From: Acidobacteriota bacterium
GTDB lineage: Bacteria > Acidobacteriota > Terriglobia > Terriglobales > Acidobacteriaceae
Assembly: GCA_021779935.1 (NCBI GenBank)
Contig: JAJXZT010000049.1
Coordinates: 62,001 to 126,000 of the forward strand
Length of the DNA: 64,000 nucleotides
Reading direction: 5' to 3'
Part shown: positions 9,502-18,216 of the stretch, one piece after another
Numbering within the stretch: the first letter of the stretch is position 1
Layout of the letters: each line of letters opens with the position of its first letter
The notes under the pieces: generated by a model
What the model was told of the DNA's origin: nothing
Database searches by the model: none
What the model saw: only the letters and a program-made list of their open reading frames with translations
Position numbers and translations under genes: made by a program

Positions 9502-9786
9502 TTCTGGCCCTTCGCGAAGTACGCCGTCGCTTTTCCCAGGATGTCGCGCTCCATCTTGACCCGCGCCAACTCAGCCCTCAAACGACTGGTCTCCATCTGC
9601 TCGGCGCTCACCTTGAAAGGACTGTCAGCATCCGTGAGGCTTTTACCCAGTTGAACAGCGTCTGATCCGATCCACCACGCCCAGGCTGCGCGCTGCTGCT
9701 ATGCTCTGGCGCGACTCGACTAGCCGAACCGCCTCCTGCTTGTACTCGAGCGTGTATCGCGCCCTCTTCGTTTTCATTTTCTTCAT
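9498..9786 (-). pseudogene. IS3-family transposase orfA, frameshifted
   Basis: From ATG 9786 or 9777 the first frame reads a helix-turn-helix start (KRARYTLEYKQEAVRLVESR, SIAAARSLGVVD) and then runs into a stop. The family sequence resumes in a second frame (QTLFNWVKA) and again in a third (DADSPFKVSAEQMETSRLRA, then ERDILGKATAYFAKGQK and stop at 9498). At least two frameshifts have therefore accumulated. The third-frame segment is the leucine-zipper-like tail of OrfA. Confidence 0.8.
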
Positions 9787-9800
9787 CTCCCTTAACGGAT

Positions 9801-10577
9801 GCTCAACCACTCACCTAAGGGATACGTTTTTCGCGGGCAAGATCGTTCAGTTGTCCGCCAAGGTTAGTTTCTAGTTGGCGAAAGTAGTACCGCACGAGCA
9901 TCGCACAGTGGATGGACAGTGTGCGATGCTCGGCGTCATCTTCCACAAGGTGCACGCGGACGTGCCGGAAACGTCGCGCAAGGCTATCACGCGCCTTCTT
10001 CAATTTAGAAAACGTTGCGCTCGCAAAGGAAAACAGATCCCGTAACTTTCCGAGAATTGCCTCCGTGGCGATCACCTACTACTTCGGTGGATGACTTCAA
10101 CGACAGGGACAGGAATAGAACGCGCAATGATAATCACTTCGGTGTGTGAGCTAAATCACATCCTCGGGGCAATCAATGAGTACAGACTACCGCACAATTC
10201 GAAGGTTCAGAAGCAACAGAAAAACCGGAATAACCGGAACCTTTGAGACATGCAGGATGGCACTTACGGGGTGACCGAAAAGTTTGTGGTTTAGTGAAGA
10301 GAAATGAGAAGCAAGTGCGGCGTCAACCAGACGGTTGCCGACATCCACGTTCTCTTTTAGTTGTGTCACTAGCCATTGAATTCAGAATCTTGCCAAGCTG
10401 ACGACAAAAATAGGGGAGCTTATCGGATAGAAATTCGAAGCCTACTCCCCTGGACTTTTCGCTATTAGTTTTCAGTGCAGTCCAGCTAGCAGGATGCAGC
10501 AACAGGGAACGGAGATTGCCAGGTCCACATCCGTGGGCATTACATTTCGATACGAACAAGGGATAAGTCTGATTCTC
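9801..10577. other. intergenic region upstream of the respiratory operon
   Basis: About 780 bases with no convincing gene. A minus-strand open frame at 9815-10075 (86 codons) has charged, low-complexity content and no recognisable family, so I do not call it. The useful signal is a CRP-type palindrome at 10145-10160. A large part of this stretch is probably the 5' regulatory region of the operon that starts at 10578. Confidence 0.5.
10145..10160. promoter_or_regulatory. CRP/FNR-superfamily-type operator
   Basis: The sequence TGTGAGCTAAATCACA is a perfect TGTGA-N6-TCACA inverted repeat, the exact half-sites of the CRP consensus. It lies about 418 bases before the pentaheme cytochrome start. 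CRP/FNR regulators commonly control respiratory operons, so control of the downstream ACIII-like genes is plausible. The distance is long, and no regulator gene is in the window. Confidence 0.4.
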
Positions 10578-11189
10578 ATGTTACCTTCCAGGGGCTGGAT
10601 TACACTCGTAGTAGGGTTCGCTGCTGTCGTTGTTGTTGCGACTCTTGTCTCGTGCTCGGCTGGCAAACAGGTGCAGCCTCAAGCTCCCTCCTATGTAACT
10701 TCGGGAAAATTTACTAGTGCTCACCCGAACCTGCTGGCTGCGGCGAAGGATTACATCGATACGTATCCGACCCATGTGCAGCAGCCCATCGCCTTCACTC
10801 ACAAAGTGCACTTACAAAATGGAATGCAATGCACGGACTGCCATAAGGGGGTAGCCGAGGGGCCCGACGCTACCATCCCCAACGTGCAACTGTGCATGGC
10901 GTGCCACCAGGTGATTGCAACCGATAAACCGGAGATCAAGAAGGTAGCTGCATACCAGGACAAGGGTGAGCAGATTCCCTGGCATCGCGTCTACTGGTTC
11001 TATCAGTCTGCACACGTCAAATTTTGGCATGGGCCCCATATCCGCGCCGGTGTCGATTGCGCAACGTGCCATGGCGACATGAAGCAGCAGACCGTAGCCG
11101 TACGCAAGGAGGGATTGGATATGAAGTTTTGCGTAGATTGTCACCGGCTGCACAAGGCGCCGACGGACTGCACGGCTTGTCATTATTAA
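10578..11189 (+). CDS. pentaheme cytochrome c, ActA-like subunit of ACIII-like complex
   Basis: A 203-residue protein with an N-terminal hydrophobic segment ending LVSCSAG, a lipobox-like or anchor sequence. It has exactly five CxxCH heme-binding motifs: CTDCH (about residue 85), CMACH (105), CATCH (162), CVDCH (184) and CTACH (198), plus extra His residues suited to bis-His ligation. A five-heme cytochrome at the head of such an operon is the hallmark of ActA of alternative complex III, which passes electrons to the terminal cytochrome. The ATG at 10578 gives a proper membrane-anchor N-terminus; an in-frame ATG at 10494 would add 28 atypical residues. First gene of a six-gene operon. Confidence 0.8.
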   Translation: MLPSRGWITLVVGFAAVVVVATLVSCSAGKQVQPQAPSYVTSGKFTSAHPNLLAAAKDYIDTYPTHVQQPIAFTHKVHLQNGMQCTDCHKGVAEGPDATIPNVQLCMACHQVIATDKPEIKKVAAYQDKGEQIPWHRVYWFYQSAHVKFWHGPHIRAGVDCATCHGDMKQQTVAVRKEGLDMKFCVDCHRLHKAPTDCTACHY

Positions 11190-11260
11190 ATGATGCGGGT
11201 TCGCTCGAGGACGGGCAGGACTCGGTGTGAGACCGGTAGGAGACCGTAGTAAAGAAGCTT

Positions 11261-13531
11261 ATGGATCGTCGCAACTTTCTAAAAATCGCGGCAGTAAGCA
11301 GCGCGGCGGCGGCACTCGATGGGTGCGGCAAGCCAGAGAATCATCTCATCCGCTTTATTCCGGAAGAAGAACTGATTCCCGGTGTTGCCCAGCGGAAACC
11401 GGGAGTTTGTACTCAATGCCCGGCCGGGTGCGGCATCCAGGTGCGGGTGATGGAAGGCGAGGCGGAAGTAACTCGCCACGGGCAGGTGGGACTCCTCAGC
11501 ATGGGGCTGGCCAAGAAACTGGAAGGCAACCCCGACCATCCCGTCAACCGGGGCAAGCTGTGCGCGTGGGGACAGGCAGGTCTGCAAGTGACTTACCATC
11601 CCGACCGCATCCGTTTCCCCCTCCGGCGCTCCGGGCCACGCGGTTCCGGGGAATACCAGGAAATCAGTTGGGACGAGGCGATCAAGGATTTGTCCTCGCA
11701 CCTCTCGTCGCTGAAGTCGCCGGGCAAGGCGTCACCGGTCGCGTTTCTGACGAAGCCGCTTCACGACCACTGCGGCGTATTGATCGAGCAATTCCTCGCT
11801 GCACTCGGAGCACCGCCCGCAGTGAAGTTTGAATTCTTTGAGCAAACGGTTCTGCGCAGGGCCAACGAGCTGAGTTTCGGTCATCATCAGTTGCCGACCT
11901 TTGACTTGGCTAATTCCAATTATGTGATGTCTTTCGGAGCGGATTTCCTTGGAACGTGGAACTCACCGGTCTCGCAGAATCTGGGTTACGGGACAATGCG
12001 GCAGGGGAGGCCTGGCCTGCGCGGCAAGTTTGTGCAGGTTGAGGCTCGAATGTCGCAGACCGGCGCGAACGCCGATGAGTGGATTAACGCAAAGCCGGGA
12101 ACGGAAGGTCTGCTGGCTCTGGGCCTTGCCCACGTGATCCTGAGTGAAAAGTTGCGTCCGGCGGAAGCGGCCGGAGAGGCCGGAGCGCGGATCGAAGACT
12201 GGTCGAAGGGGCTTCCGGATTACGCGCCGGAAGCGGTATCGAAATTGACCGGCGTGGAGGCGTCGAGGATTCAGCGTCTTGCTCGCGAGATGGCTGCGCA
12301 CGCACCCGCCGTGGCCATCATCGGCGGAGCGTCACTGGCCCAGACTAACGGCCTTGCGAATGCGCTGGCGGCCAACGCGCTCAATGCCCTGCTGGGAAGT
12401 GTTGAGAAGCCGGGTGGAGTTTTCTTCACACCGCAGCCGCCGATCCCAGGCCTTGCTGCTCGAAAGGAAGGCGCCTCCGTCCGCGAACTCTGCGGGGGCA
12501 TTCTGGCAAAATCAACTCCGGTTGAAGCCCTGCTGATCTATAACGCGAATCCGGTGTTTGCCAGCCCGTCGGAGTGGCGAGTGCGGGAAGCGCTCGAAAA
12601 AGTTCCGTTTATCGCAAGCTTCGGAAGTTTTGTCGATGAGACCAGCATCCTGTCGGACCTTATCCTGCCGGATCATTCCTATCTCGAATCCTGGGTCGAC
12701 AACATTCCGGAATCGGGGACGACGCAGGCTGTGGCAAGCCTTGCGCCACCGGCAATGAATCCGCTTCACCATACGCGAGCCATGCCTGACGTTCTGCTGG
12801 ATGTGGCGCATCAACTGGGCGGCGATGTGGGCAAGGCGCTGCCGTGGAAAACATACGGCGACATGCTTCAGGCAGCCTTTGATCCGCTACGCAGCCACCC
12901 GGGCTCGACTTCCGCAAAGACGGCCGATGATTTTTGGAGCGAAGTGCAGGACAAGGGCGGCTGGTGGAGCGCCGGGATAACGAAGTCCCCTGCAATGCGT
13001 GCGGCGAACCCATCGATTGCTCCTGTCAAGGTTTCGGCGCCGCAGTTCGACGGCGCTGCACAGGAGTATCCGTTTAACTTCCTCCCCTATGCCTCCCAGC
13101 AATTCTTGGACGGATCACTCGCCCATCTGCCGTGGCTTCAGGAGATGCCCGATGTCGTTTCCACGGCGATGTGGGGAACCTGGATAGAGATCAACCCGCA
13201 GACGGCAGAGCGGCTGGGCATCCAGCAGGGCGATCTGGTGGAAGTTGCCTCCCAACATGGCAAGCTCCAGGCGCCGGCGCTGCTGTCGCCCGGCATTGCT
13301 CCGGAAGTCATCGCCATGCCGGTCGGACAGGGGCACGAACATTACGGACGCTACGCGAGCGAGCGAGGCGCCAATCCGATCAAAATTCTAGCCGCACAAG
13401 TCGAGCCCCAGACGGGCGCGCTGGCTTGGTCGGCCACGCGGGTCAAAGTCAAGCCCACAGGTCAGAAGGGCAAGCTGATATTGCTCGGCGGAGGTTTGCG
13501 CGAGTCGCCGCGTGAATTCCATCACCGGTAG
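11261..13531 (+). CDS. molybdopterin-oxidoreductase-fold Fe-S subunit, ActB1-like
   Basis: A 756-residue protein of the complex iron-sulfur molybdoenzyme family. A Tat signal is visible (MDRRNFLKIAAVSSAAAALD), followed by a 4Fe-4S motif CTQCPAGC near residue 50 with the fourth Cys in KLCAWGQ near residue 101. The segment ELSFGHHQLPTFDLANSN, followed by SFGADFLGTW, matches ActB-type sequences, and no Cys or Sec is seen where catalytic family members place the molybdenum ligand. So an electron-transfer or structural role, as in ACIII, is more likely than a Mo reaction. In classical ACIII this part is fused to the Fe-S subunit; here the two are separate genes. A polysulfide/tetrathionate reductase-like enzyme is the alternative. 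Confidence 0.72.
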   Translation: MDRRNFLKIAAVSSAAAALDGCGKPENHLIRFIPEEELIPGVAQRKPGVCTQCPAGCGIQVRVMEGEAEVTRHGQVGLLSMGLAKKLEGNPDHPVNRGKLCAWGQAGLQVTYHPDRIRFPLRRSGPRGSGEYQEISWDEAIKDLSSHLSSLKSPGKASPVAFLTKPLHDHCGVLIEQFLAALGAPPAVKFEFFEQTVLRRANELSFGHHQLPTFDLANSNYVMSFGADFLGTWNSPVSQNLGYGTMRQGRPGLRGKFVQVEARMSQTGANADEWINAKPGTEGLLALGLAHVILSEKLRPAEAAGEAGARIEDWSKGLPDYAPEAVSKLTGVEASRIQRLAREMAAHAPAVAIIGGASLAQTNGLANALAANALNALLGSVEKPGGVFFTPQPPIPGLAARKEGASVRELCGGILAKSTPVEALLIYNANPVFASPSEWRVREALEKVPFIASFGSFVDETSILSDLILPDHSYLESWVDNIPESGTTQAVASLAPPAMNPLHHTRAMPDVLLDVAHQLGGDVGKALPWKTYGDMLQAAFDPLRSHPGSTSAKTADDFWSEVQDKGGWWSAGITKSPAMRAANPSIAPVKVSAPQFDGAAQEYPFNFLPYASQQFLDGSLAHLPWLQEMPDVVSTAMWGTWIEINPQTAERLGIQQGDLVEVASQHGKLQAPALLSPGIAPEVIAMPVGQGHEHYGRYASERGANPIKILAAQVEPQTGALAWSATRVKVKPTGQKGKLILLGGGLRESPREFHHR

Positions 13532-13575
13532 CGGAAAGAATCCGCCTGAAGGATAAAGGTAACGGAGGGTCCGTA

Positions 13576-14262
13576 ATGAAGCGCCAATGGGGTATGGTCA
13601 TTGACCTCGACCGCTGTACAGGCTGTGAAGCTTGTGTGGCGGCCTGCCATGCAGAGAACAACATCGCGACCGTCGGAGACGATCAAGCGGCCAAAGGCCG
13701 GACTATGCACTGGATTCGAGTGGAGCGTTACTGGGAGGGTGAGTTCCCGGATGTGCGCCTCAGGTACCAGCCCGTGTTCTGCCAGCAGTGCGCCGATGCT
13801 CCTTGTGAATCCGTTTGCCCCGTTTACGCTACTTACCACAACCCCGAAGGACTGAACGCCCAGGTTTACAACCGCTGCGTCGGAACGCGATATTGTGGCA
13901 ACGCATGTCCTTATAACGTCCGCTTCTTCAACTTTTTCAATCCGGTCTGGGACAAACCGCTCAACCTCCAGTTCAACCCCGATGTTTCTGTCCGCTCGGT
14001 TGGGATCATGGAGAAGTGCACGTTCTGTATCCAGCGCATAAAAACAGCCGAAATCAAAGCTCTGGCGGAAAAGCGGGAACTGAAAGACGGCGAGTTTAAT
14101 CCTGCTTGCGTCCAGTCGTGCCCAGCAAACGCCATGGTCTTTGGCGACTTGGACGATCCCCAAAGCGAAGTGGCACGGCTGGCCCAATCGAATCGGGCAA
14201 CGAAGCTGCTCGAAGGAGTAGGAACGGAGCCCAATGTGATCTGCCTGAGGAGTGTTTCTTAG
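13576..14262 (+). CDS. four-cluster ferredoxin-like subunit, ActB2/PsrB-like
   Basis: A 228-residue Fe-S protein of the DmsB/PsrB type. Four cysteine groups are visible: CTGCEACVAACH near the N-terminus, CQQCADAPCESVCP, CVGTRYCGNACPYNV, and the pair CTFCIQR with CVQSCP. This suits three to four [4Fe-4S]-type clusters wiring the molybdopterin-fold subunit to the NrfD quinol-binding subunit. There is no signal peptide; it would be exported with its Tat-borne partner. GGAGGG precedes the ATG, and the next gene begins on the base after its stop codon, so stoichiometric coupling is likely. Confidence 0.85.
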   Translation: MKRQWGMVIDLDRCTGCEACVAACHAENNIATVGDDQAAKGRTMHWIRVERYWEGEFPDVRLRYQPVFCQQCADAPCESVCPVYATYHNPEGLNAQVYNRCVGTRYCGNACPYNVRFFNFFNPVWDKPLNLQFNPDVSVRSVGIMEKCTFCIQRIKTAEIKALAEKRELKDGEFNPACVQSCPANAMVFGDLDDPQSEVARLAQSNRATKLLEGVGTEPNVICLRSVS

Positions 14263-15645
14263 ATGCCGGTCCCATCAGTCGAACAACTGAACGAAGATAT
14301 TCTCCGCCCGCTCGTCCGCACTTCCTGGCGCTATTACCTGGCAGTAGGGATCCTTGGCAGCATTGTCCTCGCTGCTGTTGCGGCTTTCCTCCATCAGGTT
14401 TATTCGGGAATCGGCGTCTCCGGGCTAAACGAGCCCGTCTTTTGGGGATTTTACATCACCAATTTCGTGTTCTGGATCGGCATCAGCCACGCCGGCACGT
14501 TGATCTCCGCCATTTTGCGCCTCACCCATGCGGAATGGCGTCGCCCAGTGACTCGCTGCGCCGAAGCCATTACGGTCTTCGCATTGATGATTGGCGCCGC
14601 GTTCCCCATCATTCACCTGGGCAGGCCTTACTTATTCTTCTGGCTGCTTCCTTATCCGAGCGAGCGCGGCATTTGGCCAAATTTCCATTCGCCTCTCATC
14701 TGGGACGCCTTCGCGATCACCACTTATCTGACTGGGAGCACCATCTTTCTGTATTTGCCGACGATTCCGGACTTCGCCCTGCTTCGCGATAAAGCCAAGG
14801 GTTGGCGTAGAAGGCTCTATCGCCCGCTGTCCCTGGGCTGGACAGGAACGCCCAGGCAATGGCATCGGCTGGAAATGGCCATGCGCATTATGGCTGTTGT
14901 CATTCTTCCGGTCGCAGTTTCCGTGCATACCATCGTCTCCTGGGACTTCGCTATGCCTCCCGTCCCGATGTGGCATTCCACAGCCTTTGGCCCGTACTTT
15001 GTTGCCGGCGCCATCTTCAGCGGCATCGCTGCCCTGATCATTGCGATGGCCTTTCTCCGCAAAGCTTTCCACCTGGAAGAGTATCTGACTCCGTTTCATT
15101 TCGATAAGCTCGGCAAGCTTCTGCTCCTCATGAGCTTGATCTGGGCATACTTTATCGTCGCCGAGCGGCTGACCATTTGGTACGGCAATGATTCGCCCGA
15201 GATGGCGGTGTATTGGTCGTCTTCGCAGGGACGATTCACTCACTTGTTCTGGTTCATGGTCTTTTGTAACCTTCTGGTGCCTTTCTCCATTCTCTCCATC
15301 AAGCGTTTCCGCACGATTACCGGTACCGTTATTGCATCCACCACTGTGGTCATTGGCATGTGGATCGAACGGTTCCTGATCATCGTCCCGTCGCTCGAGC
15401 GGAAGTATCTGCCTTATACGTGGGGTTCCTACCGGCCATCGTGGGTTGAAATTACGATTACGGCCGGCACGTTTGCCGCCATGGCCTTGCTGTATATGCT
15501 CTTCTCGAAATTCGTCCCGATTATTTCGATCTGGGAAATGAAATTAGGCATGAGGCAGGAAGCCAATTCTCCGCAGCCGATCCCGGTCGAGACCAGGCTG
15601 CCGCAGATCGTTGCGGAGACGAATTTTCCGGCTTCAGGAAGCTGA
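14263..15645 (+). CDS. NrfD/PsrC-family quinol-binding membrane subunit, ActC-like
   Basis: A 460-residue polytopic protein with about ten TM helices. Typical NrfD/ActC landmarks are present: GISHAGTLISAILRLTHAEW near residues 70-90 and the long helix pairs with conserved His/Arg at HLGRPYLFFWLLPYPSERG, then WDAFAITTYLTGSTIFLYLP. In ACIII this subunit binds menaquinol in the membrane. It starts immediately after the Fe-S gene stop (no spacer). Length agrees with ActC (about 460-480) rather than with shorter NrfD proteins, supporting the ACIII assignment. Confidence 0.87.
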   Translation: MPVPSVEQLNEDILRPLVRTSWRYYLAVGILGSIVLAAVAAFLHQVYSGIGVSGLNEPVFWGFYITNFVFWIGISHAGTLISAILRLTHAEWRRPVTRCAEAITVFALMIGAAFPIIHLGRPYLFFWLLPYPSERGIWPNFHSPLIWDAFAITTYLTGSTIFLYLPTIPDFALLRDKAKGWRRRLYRPLSLGWTGTPRQWHRLEMAMRIMAVVILPVAVSVHTIVSWDFAMPPVPMWHSTAFGPYFVAGAIFSGIAALIIAMAFLRKAFHLEEYLTPFHFDKLGKLLLLMSLIWAYFIVAERLTIWYGNDSPEMAVYWSSSQGRFTHLFWFMVFCNLLVPFSILSIKRFRTITGTVIASTTVVIGMWIERFLIIVPSLERKYLPYTWGSYRPSWVEITITAGTFAAMALLYMLFSKFVPIISIWEMKLGMRQEANSPQPIPVETRLPQIVAETNFPASGS

Positions 15646-15661
15646 GAGAGGGTTTAAAAAT

Positions 15662-16186
15662 ATGAAGGCAATTTATGGTCTCTATCCCGATCCGGCTTCT
15701 GCCCAACGCGCCATGAACCGGCTCCGGTCCAGCACGTCCGAGTTGGGCGTGGAGCCCGCCAACATCTATTTATCGTCGGGAGAGCCTCTCGACGAATACG
15801 ACCTTGGCTGGCGGGAACAGAGAACTTTCATGCCGTGGCTCGCTGCCTTGGGCGGATTGATCGGCGGTACCGCCGGTTACCTCCTGGTTTCTTTCACGCA
15901 ACGGGCCTATCCCCAGCCAACTGGCAATATGCCTATCGTTGCTCTGTGGCCGACTGGCGTTATCGTTTACGAACTGACCATGCTGGCCGCTATCTTGACA
16001 ACTCTCATTACCTTGCTTCTGACGGCGCGCATTCCTGACTTGCGCGGAAGCAAGCTTTACGACCCAGCCATCAACGACGGAAAAATCCTGATTGGTGTAA
16101 TCAACCCCCCGGAAAGCGCATGGGACGAGCTTGAAAAGAGACTGCGCGCAGCGGGCGCGGAAGTTGTGAAAACATTTATTAAGTAA
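15662..16186 (+). CDS. DUF3341 membrane protein, ActD-like
   Basis: A 174-residue protein with a soluble N-terminal domain (MKAIYGLYPDPASAQRAMNR), two TM helices (about residues 57-80 and 97-122) and a cytosolic tail. This is the DUF3341/ActD architecture, an accessory membrane subunit of ACIII. Start choice: the ATG at 15662, 16 bases after the NrfD gene, preceded by GAGAGGG; an in-frame ATG at 15611 lies within the upstream gene. The C-terminal segment with GKILIGVINPPESAWDELEK resembles a small ferredoxin-like fold. It has no cofactor motif. Confidence 0.82.
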   Translation: MKAIYGLYPDPASAQRAMNRLRSSTSELGVEPANIYLSSGEPLDEYDLGWREQRTFMPWLAALGGLIGGTAGYLLVSFTQRAYPQPTGNMPIVALWPTGVIVYELTMLAAILTTLITLLLTARIPDLRGSKLYDPAINDGKILIGVINPPESAWDELEKRLRAAGAEVVKTFIK

Positions 16187-16201
16187 CCATGAGGAGGCAC
16201 G

Positions 16202-16582
16202 ATGCAACGACGTTCATTGAAGATCATTAAATGGCTGTTCATTCTGGCAGTGGCCGCGGTACTTCCCTCGGCGACCATCAGTTGGGCTCAAGGCAAGACC
16301 GCTCTTTCCCCGGCGGCCAAGGGGGGCCAAAAGGTATTCGAGCAAAACTGTGCATTGTGTCACTTCGCGGACCAGGCAAACGCCAAGATCGGACCTGGCC
16401 TCAAGGGGGTTTTGAAGAACAAGGAGCTTCCTTATTCTCACAAACCGGCAACGGTTGCCAATGCCCGTGAGCAGGTCGAAAAGGGCAACCCGCAGGGCAA
16501 GCCGATGGCGATGCCTCCGTTTGGGAATAAGCTTTCAAAGACGCAGCTAGACAATCTGCTCGATTACCTAAAGACGCTTTGA
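16202..16582 (+). CDS. monoheme cytochrome c, ActE-like
   Basis: A 126-residue class I cytochrome c. A signal peptide (WLFILAVAAVLPSATISWAQ) leads to a mature domain with a single heme site CALCH near residue 51, the axial-Met region (PMAMPPFGNKLS) and a closing helix LDNLLDYLKTL. In ACIII, ActE takes electrons from the complex and hands them to the terminal oxidase. AGGAGG lies 6-11 bases before the ATG, the strongest ribosome-binding site in the operon. It is the last gene; no second NrfD (ActF) follows. Confidence 0.88.
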   Translation: MQRRSLKIIKWLFILAVAAVLPSATISWAQGKTALSPAAKGGQKVFEQNCALCHFADQANAKIGPGLKGVLKNKELPYSHKPATVANAREQVEKGNPQGKPMAMPPFGNKLSKTQLDNLLDYLKTL

Positions 16583-16725
16583 ACCGGCCATTGATTCGAA
16601 TTGCTTTCACAGCTTCGAAGTGAGGCAAGGTCGTTTGAGTGGAACGGCGCCGTCTTTAAGGTATCAAGACCACGCCGGGCTGCTCTGCCGGGGGATAGAG
16701 AGGTAGGCCGGGGAGAAGTGGAATG

Positions 16726-16748
16726 CGCCTCGCCGTTCTGGCGAGGCG
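16726..16748 (+). terminator. hairpin downstream of the ACIII-like operon
   Basis: A perfect 9-bp stem (CGCCTCGCC / GGCGAGGCG) with a five-base loop lies about 145 bases after the monoheme cytochrome stop. There is no real T-tract after it (TTCGTGCG), so intrinsic termination is only possible, not clear. The remaining sequence between 16583 and 17110 shows no convincing gene. One plus-strand frame at 16926-17135 ends in the tRNA fragment and is rejected as coding. Confidence 0.35.
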
Positions 16749-17110
16749 TTCGTGCGTTTGAAGCAAGAAGACGCGCGGAACAATCTGGCGAAGTTCCGGC
16801 AGCACGACAATCATCCACGTCCGCACAGCGCGTTGGCTTCGTAGTGACGGGGAACAGGCCATTCGGAATGTGCTACCAGTCTCGAAATCTACTCGAAGAC
16901 TTGGTGGGACGAACGGGCGGCTGCAGTGTCGGCTGTCGTTGATCTCGTTATGAAGTCGGACGAGAAAAAAGATGGCGACAAGGAACAGCAGAAGGAGGAA
17001 AACCCGCGCCAGATGCTGTTTAAGCCGGAGCCAAGTAGCGCCCCAGTTAGCGCCCCAGCACCAATTCGGGTGCAACAGGAGCCTGATATATGTTTGGAAG
17101 TTGTTGAGAA

Positions 17111-17160
<50 letters not shown>

Positions 17161-17225
17161 GGTTGGCAAGATCAAAAGAAGAGAAAAGGGGGAAATTCGG
17201 TTTGAAAACAATGAGTTGCAAATAT

Positions 17226-17248
17226 CGGCTTCAGCGAAGCTGAAGCCG
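17226..17248. other. perfect 10-bp stem hairpin inside the island scar
   Basis: CGGCTTCAGC / GCTGAAGCCG with a three-base GAA loop. There is no T-tract on either side strong enough to call it a terminator (the minus strand continues ATATTTGC). It may be a weak minus-strand terminator for RHS debris, or an imported structured element. The rest of 17161-17387 contains nothing I recognise. Confidence 0.35.
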
Positions 17249-17387
17249 GAAATAGGCACCGCCCTCAAAATCCCCTCAGCATGTCGCTGATTCTGGAGGC
17301 CACTTGTATACTCATCGTCTCCGGATCAACAAAAACAGCCCGTTCCGCTCCCCGGGGCATTTCTAAATGCGCATTACGGGGTTGCTT

Positions 17388-17618
17388 CTAAGTGAGTGTT
17401 GACAAAACCCGCACGCAGTGCGTGCCCAGCCCATCGGAGGCGTGGAAGTGGACACCGAGACTGCCATAGGTAGCGAGCAGCTTGCCGCCCAGATAGACGT
17501 TCGAATGTGTCAAGCCGCCCGTGCCGTTGAACTCCGAAACATCCTCGCTGGCGTAGGTTGCGTCTGTTGCCGGACTTGTCATGGCTGTGATGGTTCCATT
17601 CGCAGCGAATGGGGGACA
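17388..17618 (-). pseudogene. RHS-repeat protein fragment
   Basis: The open frame from the stop at 17619-17621 reads PFAANGTITAM and then a segment with THSNVYLGGKLLATYGSLG and VHFHASDGLGTHCVRV before a stop at 17388. This resembles the conserved RHS core ('YLGGxLLATY ... HFHxxDxLGTxRV') that precedes the variable toxin tip of bacterial RHS proteins. Both ends are missing. It lies between the two tRNA-derived repeats, so it is probably leftover cargo of the integrated element. Confidence 0.55.
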
Positions 17619-17766
17619 CTATGGCTGCAAGGGATGCCAGCGTCACGAGCCCCAGACAGCTGGGTGCAATTGAAGAGCACCCGGCAACTATCATACTCCG
17701 CCAAAAGACGGCTGAATGGAGCATCTCTGCAGCTTCGTAGAGGTTGCGACCACCGACCGCGTACAT

Positions 17767-18171
17767 TTATCGAAGTAGCTTCTTCTTGAGGGTTGGACCT
17801 CCCGGAATGGGGGCAAGGGTCAGAGAAGGGAACAATCCGAGCGTTTTGTCGAACTGACCGTGAGCTTCGCCGTCCGCATTGAGTTCTTCCCCCGTAACCG
17901 TCAGGAAACTACTTGAGAATGACACATGAGCCTCACCGTAACGGTACCAAGTTCCTGTTGTCGTTTGTGAGAGCCCGGCACGAGTCAGTTCCTCTGTGAA
18001 GGTTCGGTCAGCCCTGAGATGTAGCACGCAGGTCTCTCCGTTCTGCTTCAGAACGTACACCCCAGCTAGAGCACCATATCCGTAGTCGGCTGCCAGAACG
18101 TACCAACCCCATGCAACACCAATCACTAGCAAGATCACCAAAACCCTTTGTACGGTCTTAGCTGTTTTCAT
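17767..18171 (-). CDS. hypothetical single-TM protein, possible immunity protein
   Basis: 134 residues: an N-terminal signal/TM segment (VLVILLVIGVAWGWYVLAAD) and a small beta-rich extracytoplasmic domain. That domain includes GVYVLKQNGETCVLHLRADR, a TFTEELTRAGLSQTTTGTW stretch and a C-terminal KKKLLR. It belongs to no family I recognise by eye. It sits directly downstream of an RHS-type C-terminal fragment and upstream of another RHS fragment, all on the minus strand. That is where immunity genes are found in RHS loci. The immunity role is inference from position only. Confidence 0.5.
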   Translation of the reverse strand: MKTAKTVQRVLVILLVIGVAWGWYVLAADYGYGALAGVYVLKQNGETCVLHLRADRTFTEELTRAGLSQTTTGTWYRYGEAHVSFSSSFLTVTGEELNADGEAHGQFDKTLGLFPSLTLAPIPGGPTLKKKLLR

Positions 18172-18216
18172 CGTTCACCTATCGTCGACAACGTTTTCTC
18201 TGAAACTTCTTCAGGT

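Larger units (their letters stand above)
8885..9800 (-). mobile_element. decayed IS3-family insertion sequence
   Basis: The minus strand carries the remains of an orfA-orfB transposase pair with the IS3-type overlap: the orfA stop and orfB start share ATGA at 9498-9501. Both frames are damaged (next two entries), so the element cannot transpose on its own. The ends are estimated from coding similarity only; I could not identify clean terminal inverted repeats or a target-site duplication, so the outer limits could be off by tens of bases. It sits between the CDF exporter and the respiratory operon. Confidence 0.8.

Noticed and set aside
9815-10075. Minus-strand frame of 86 codons beside the IS relic
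   Set aside because: No recognisable family, no clear ribosome-binding site and no partner. It is probably chance coding in a non-coding region.
16583-17110. A missing ActF (second NrfD) gene or oxidase gene after the monoheme cytochrome
   Set aside because: All frames are short and no long hydrophobic stretch is present. The operon ends at the cytochrome gene.
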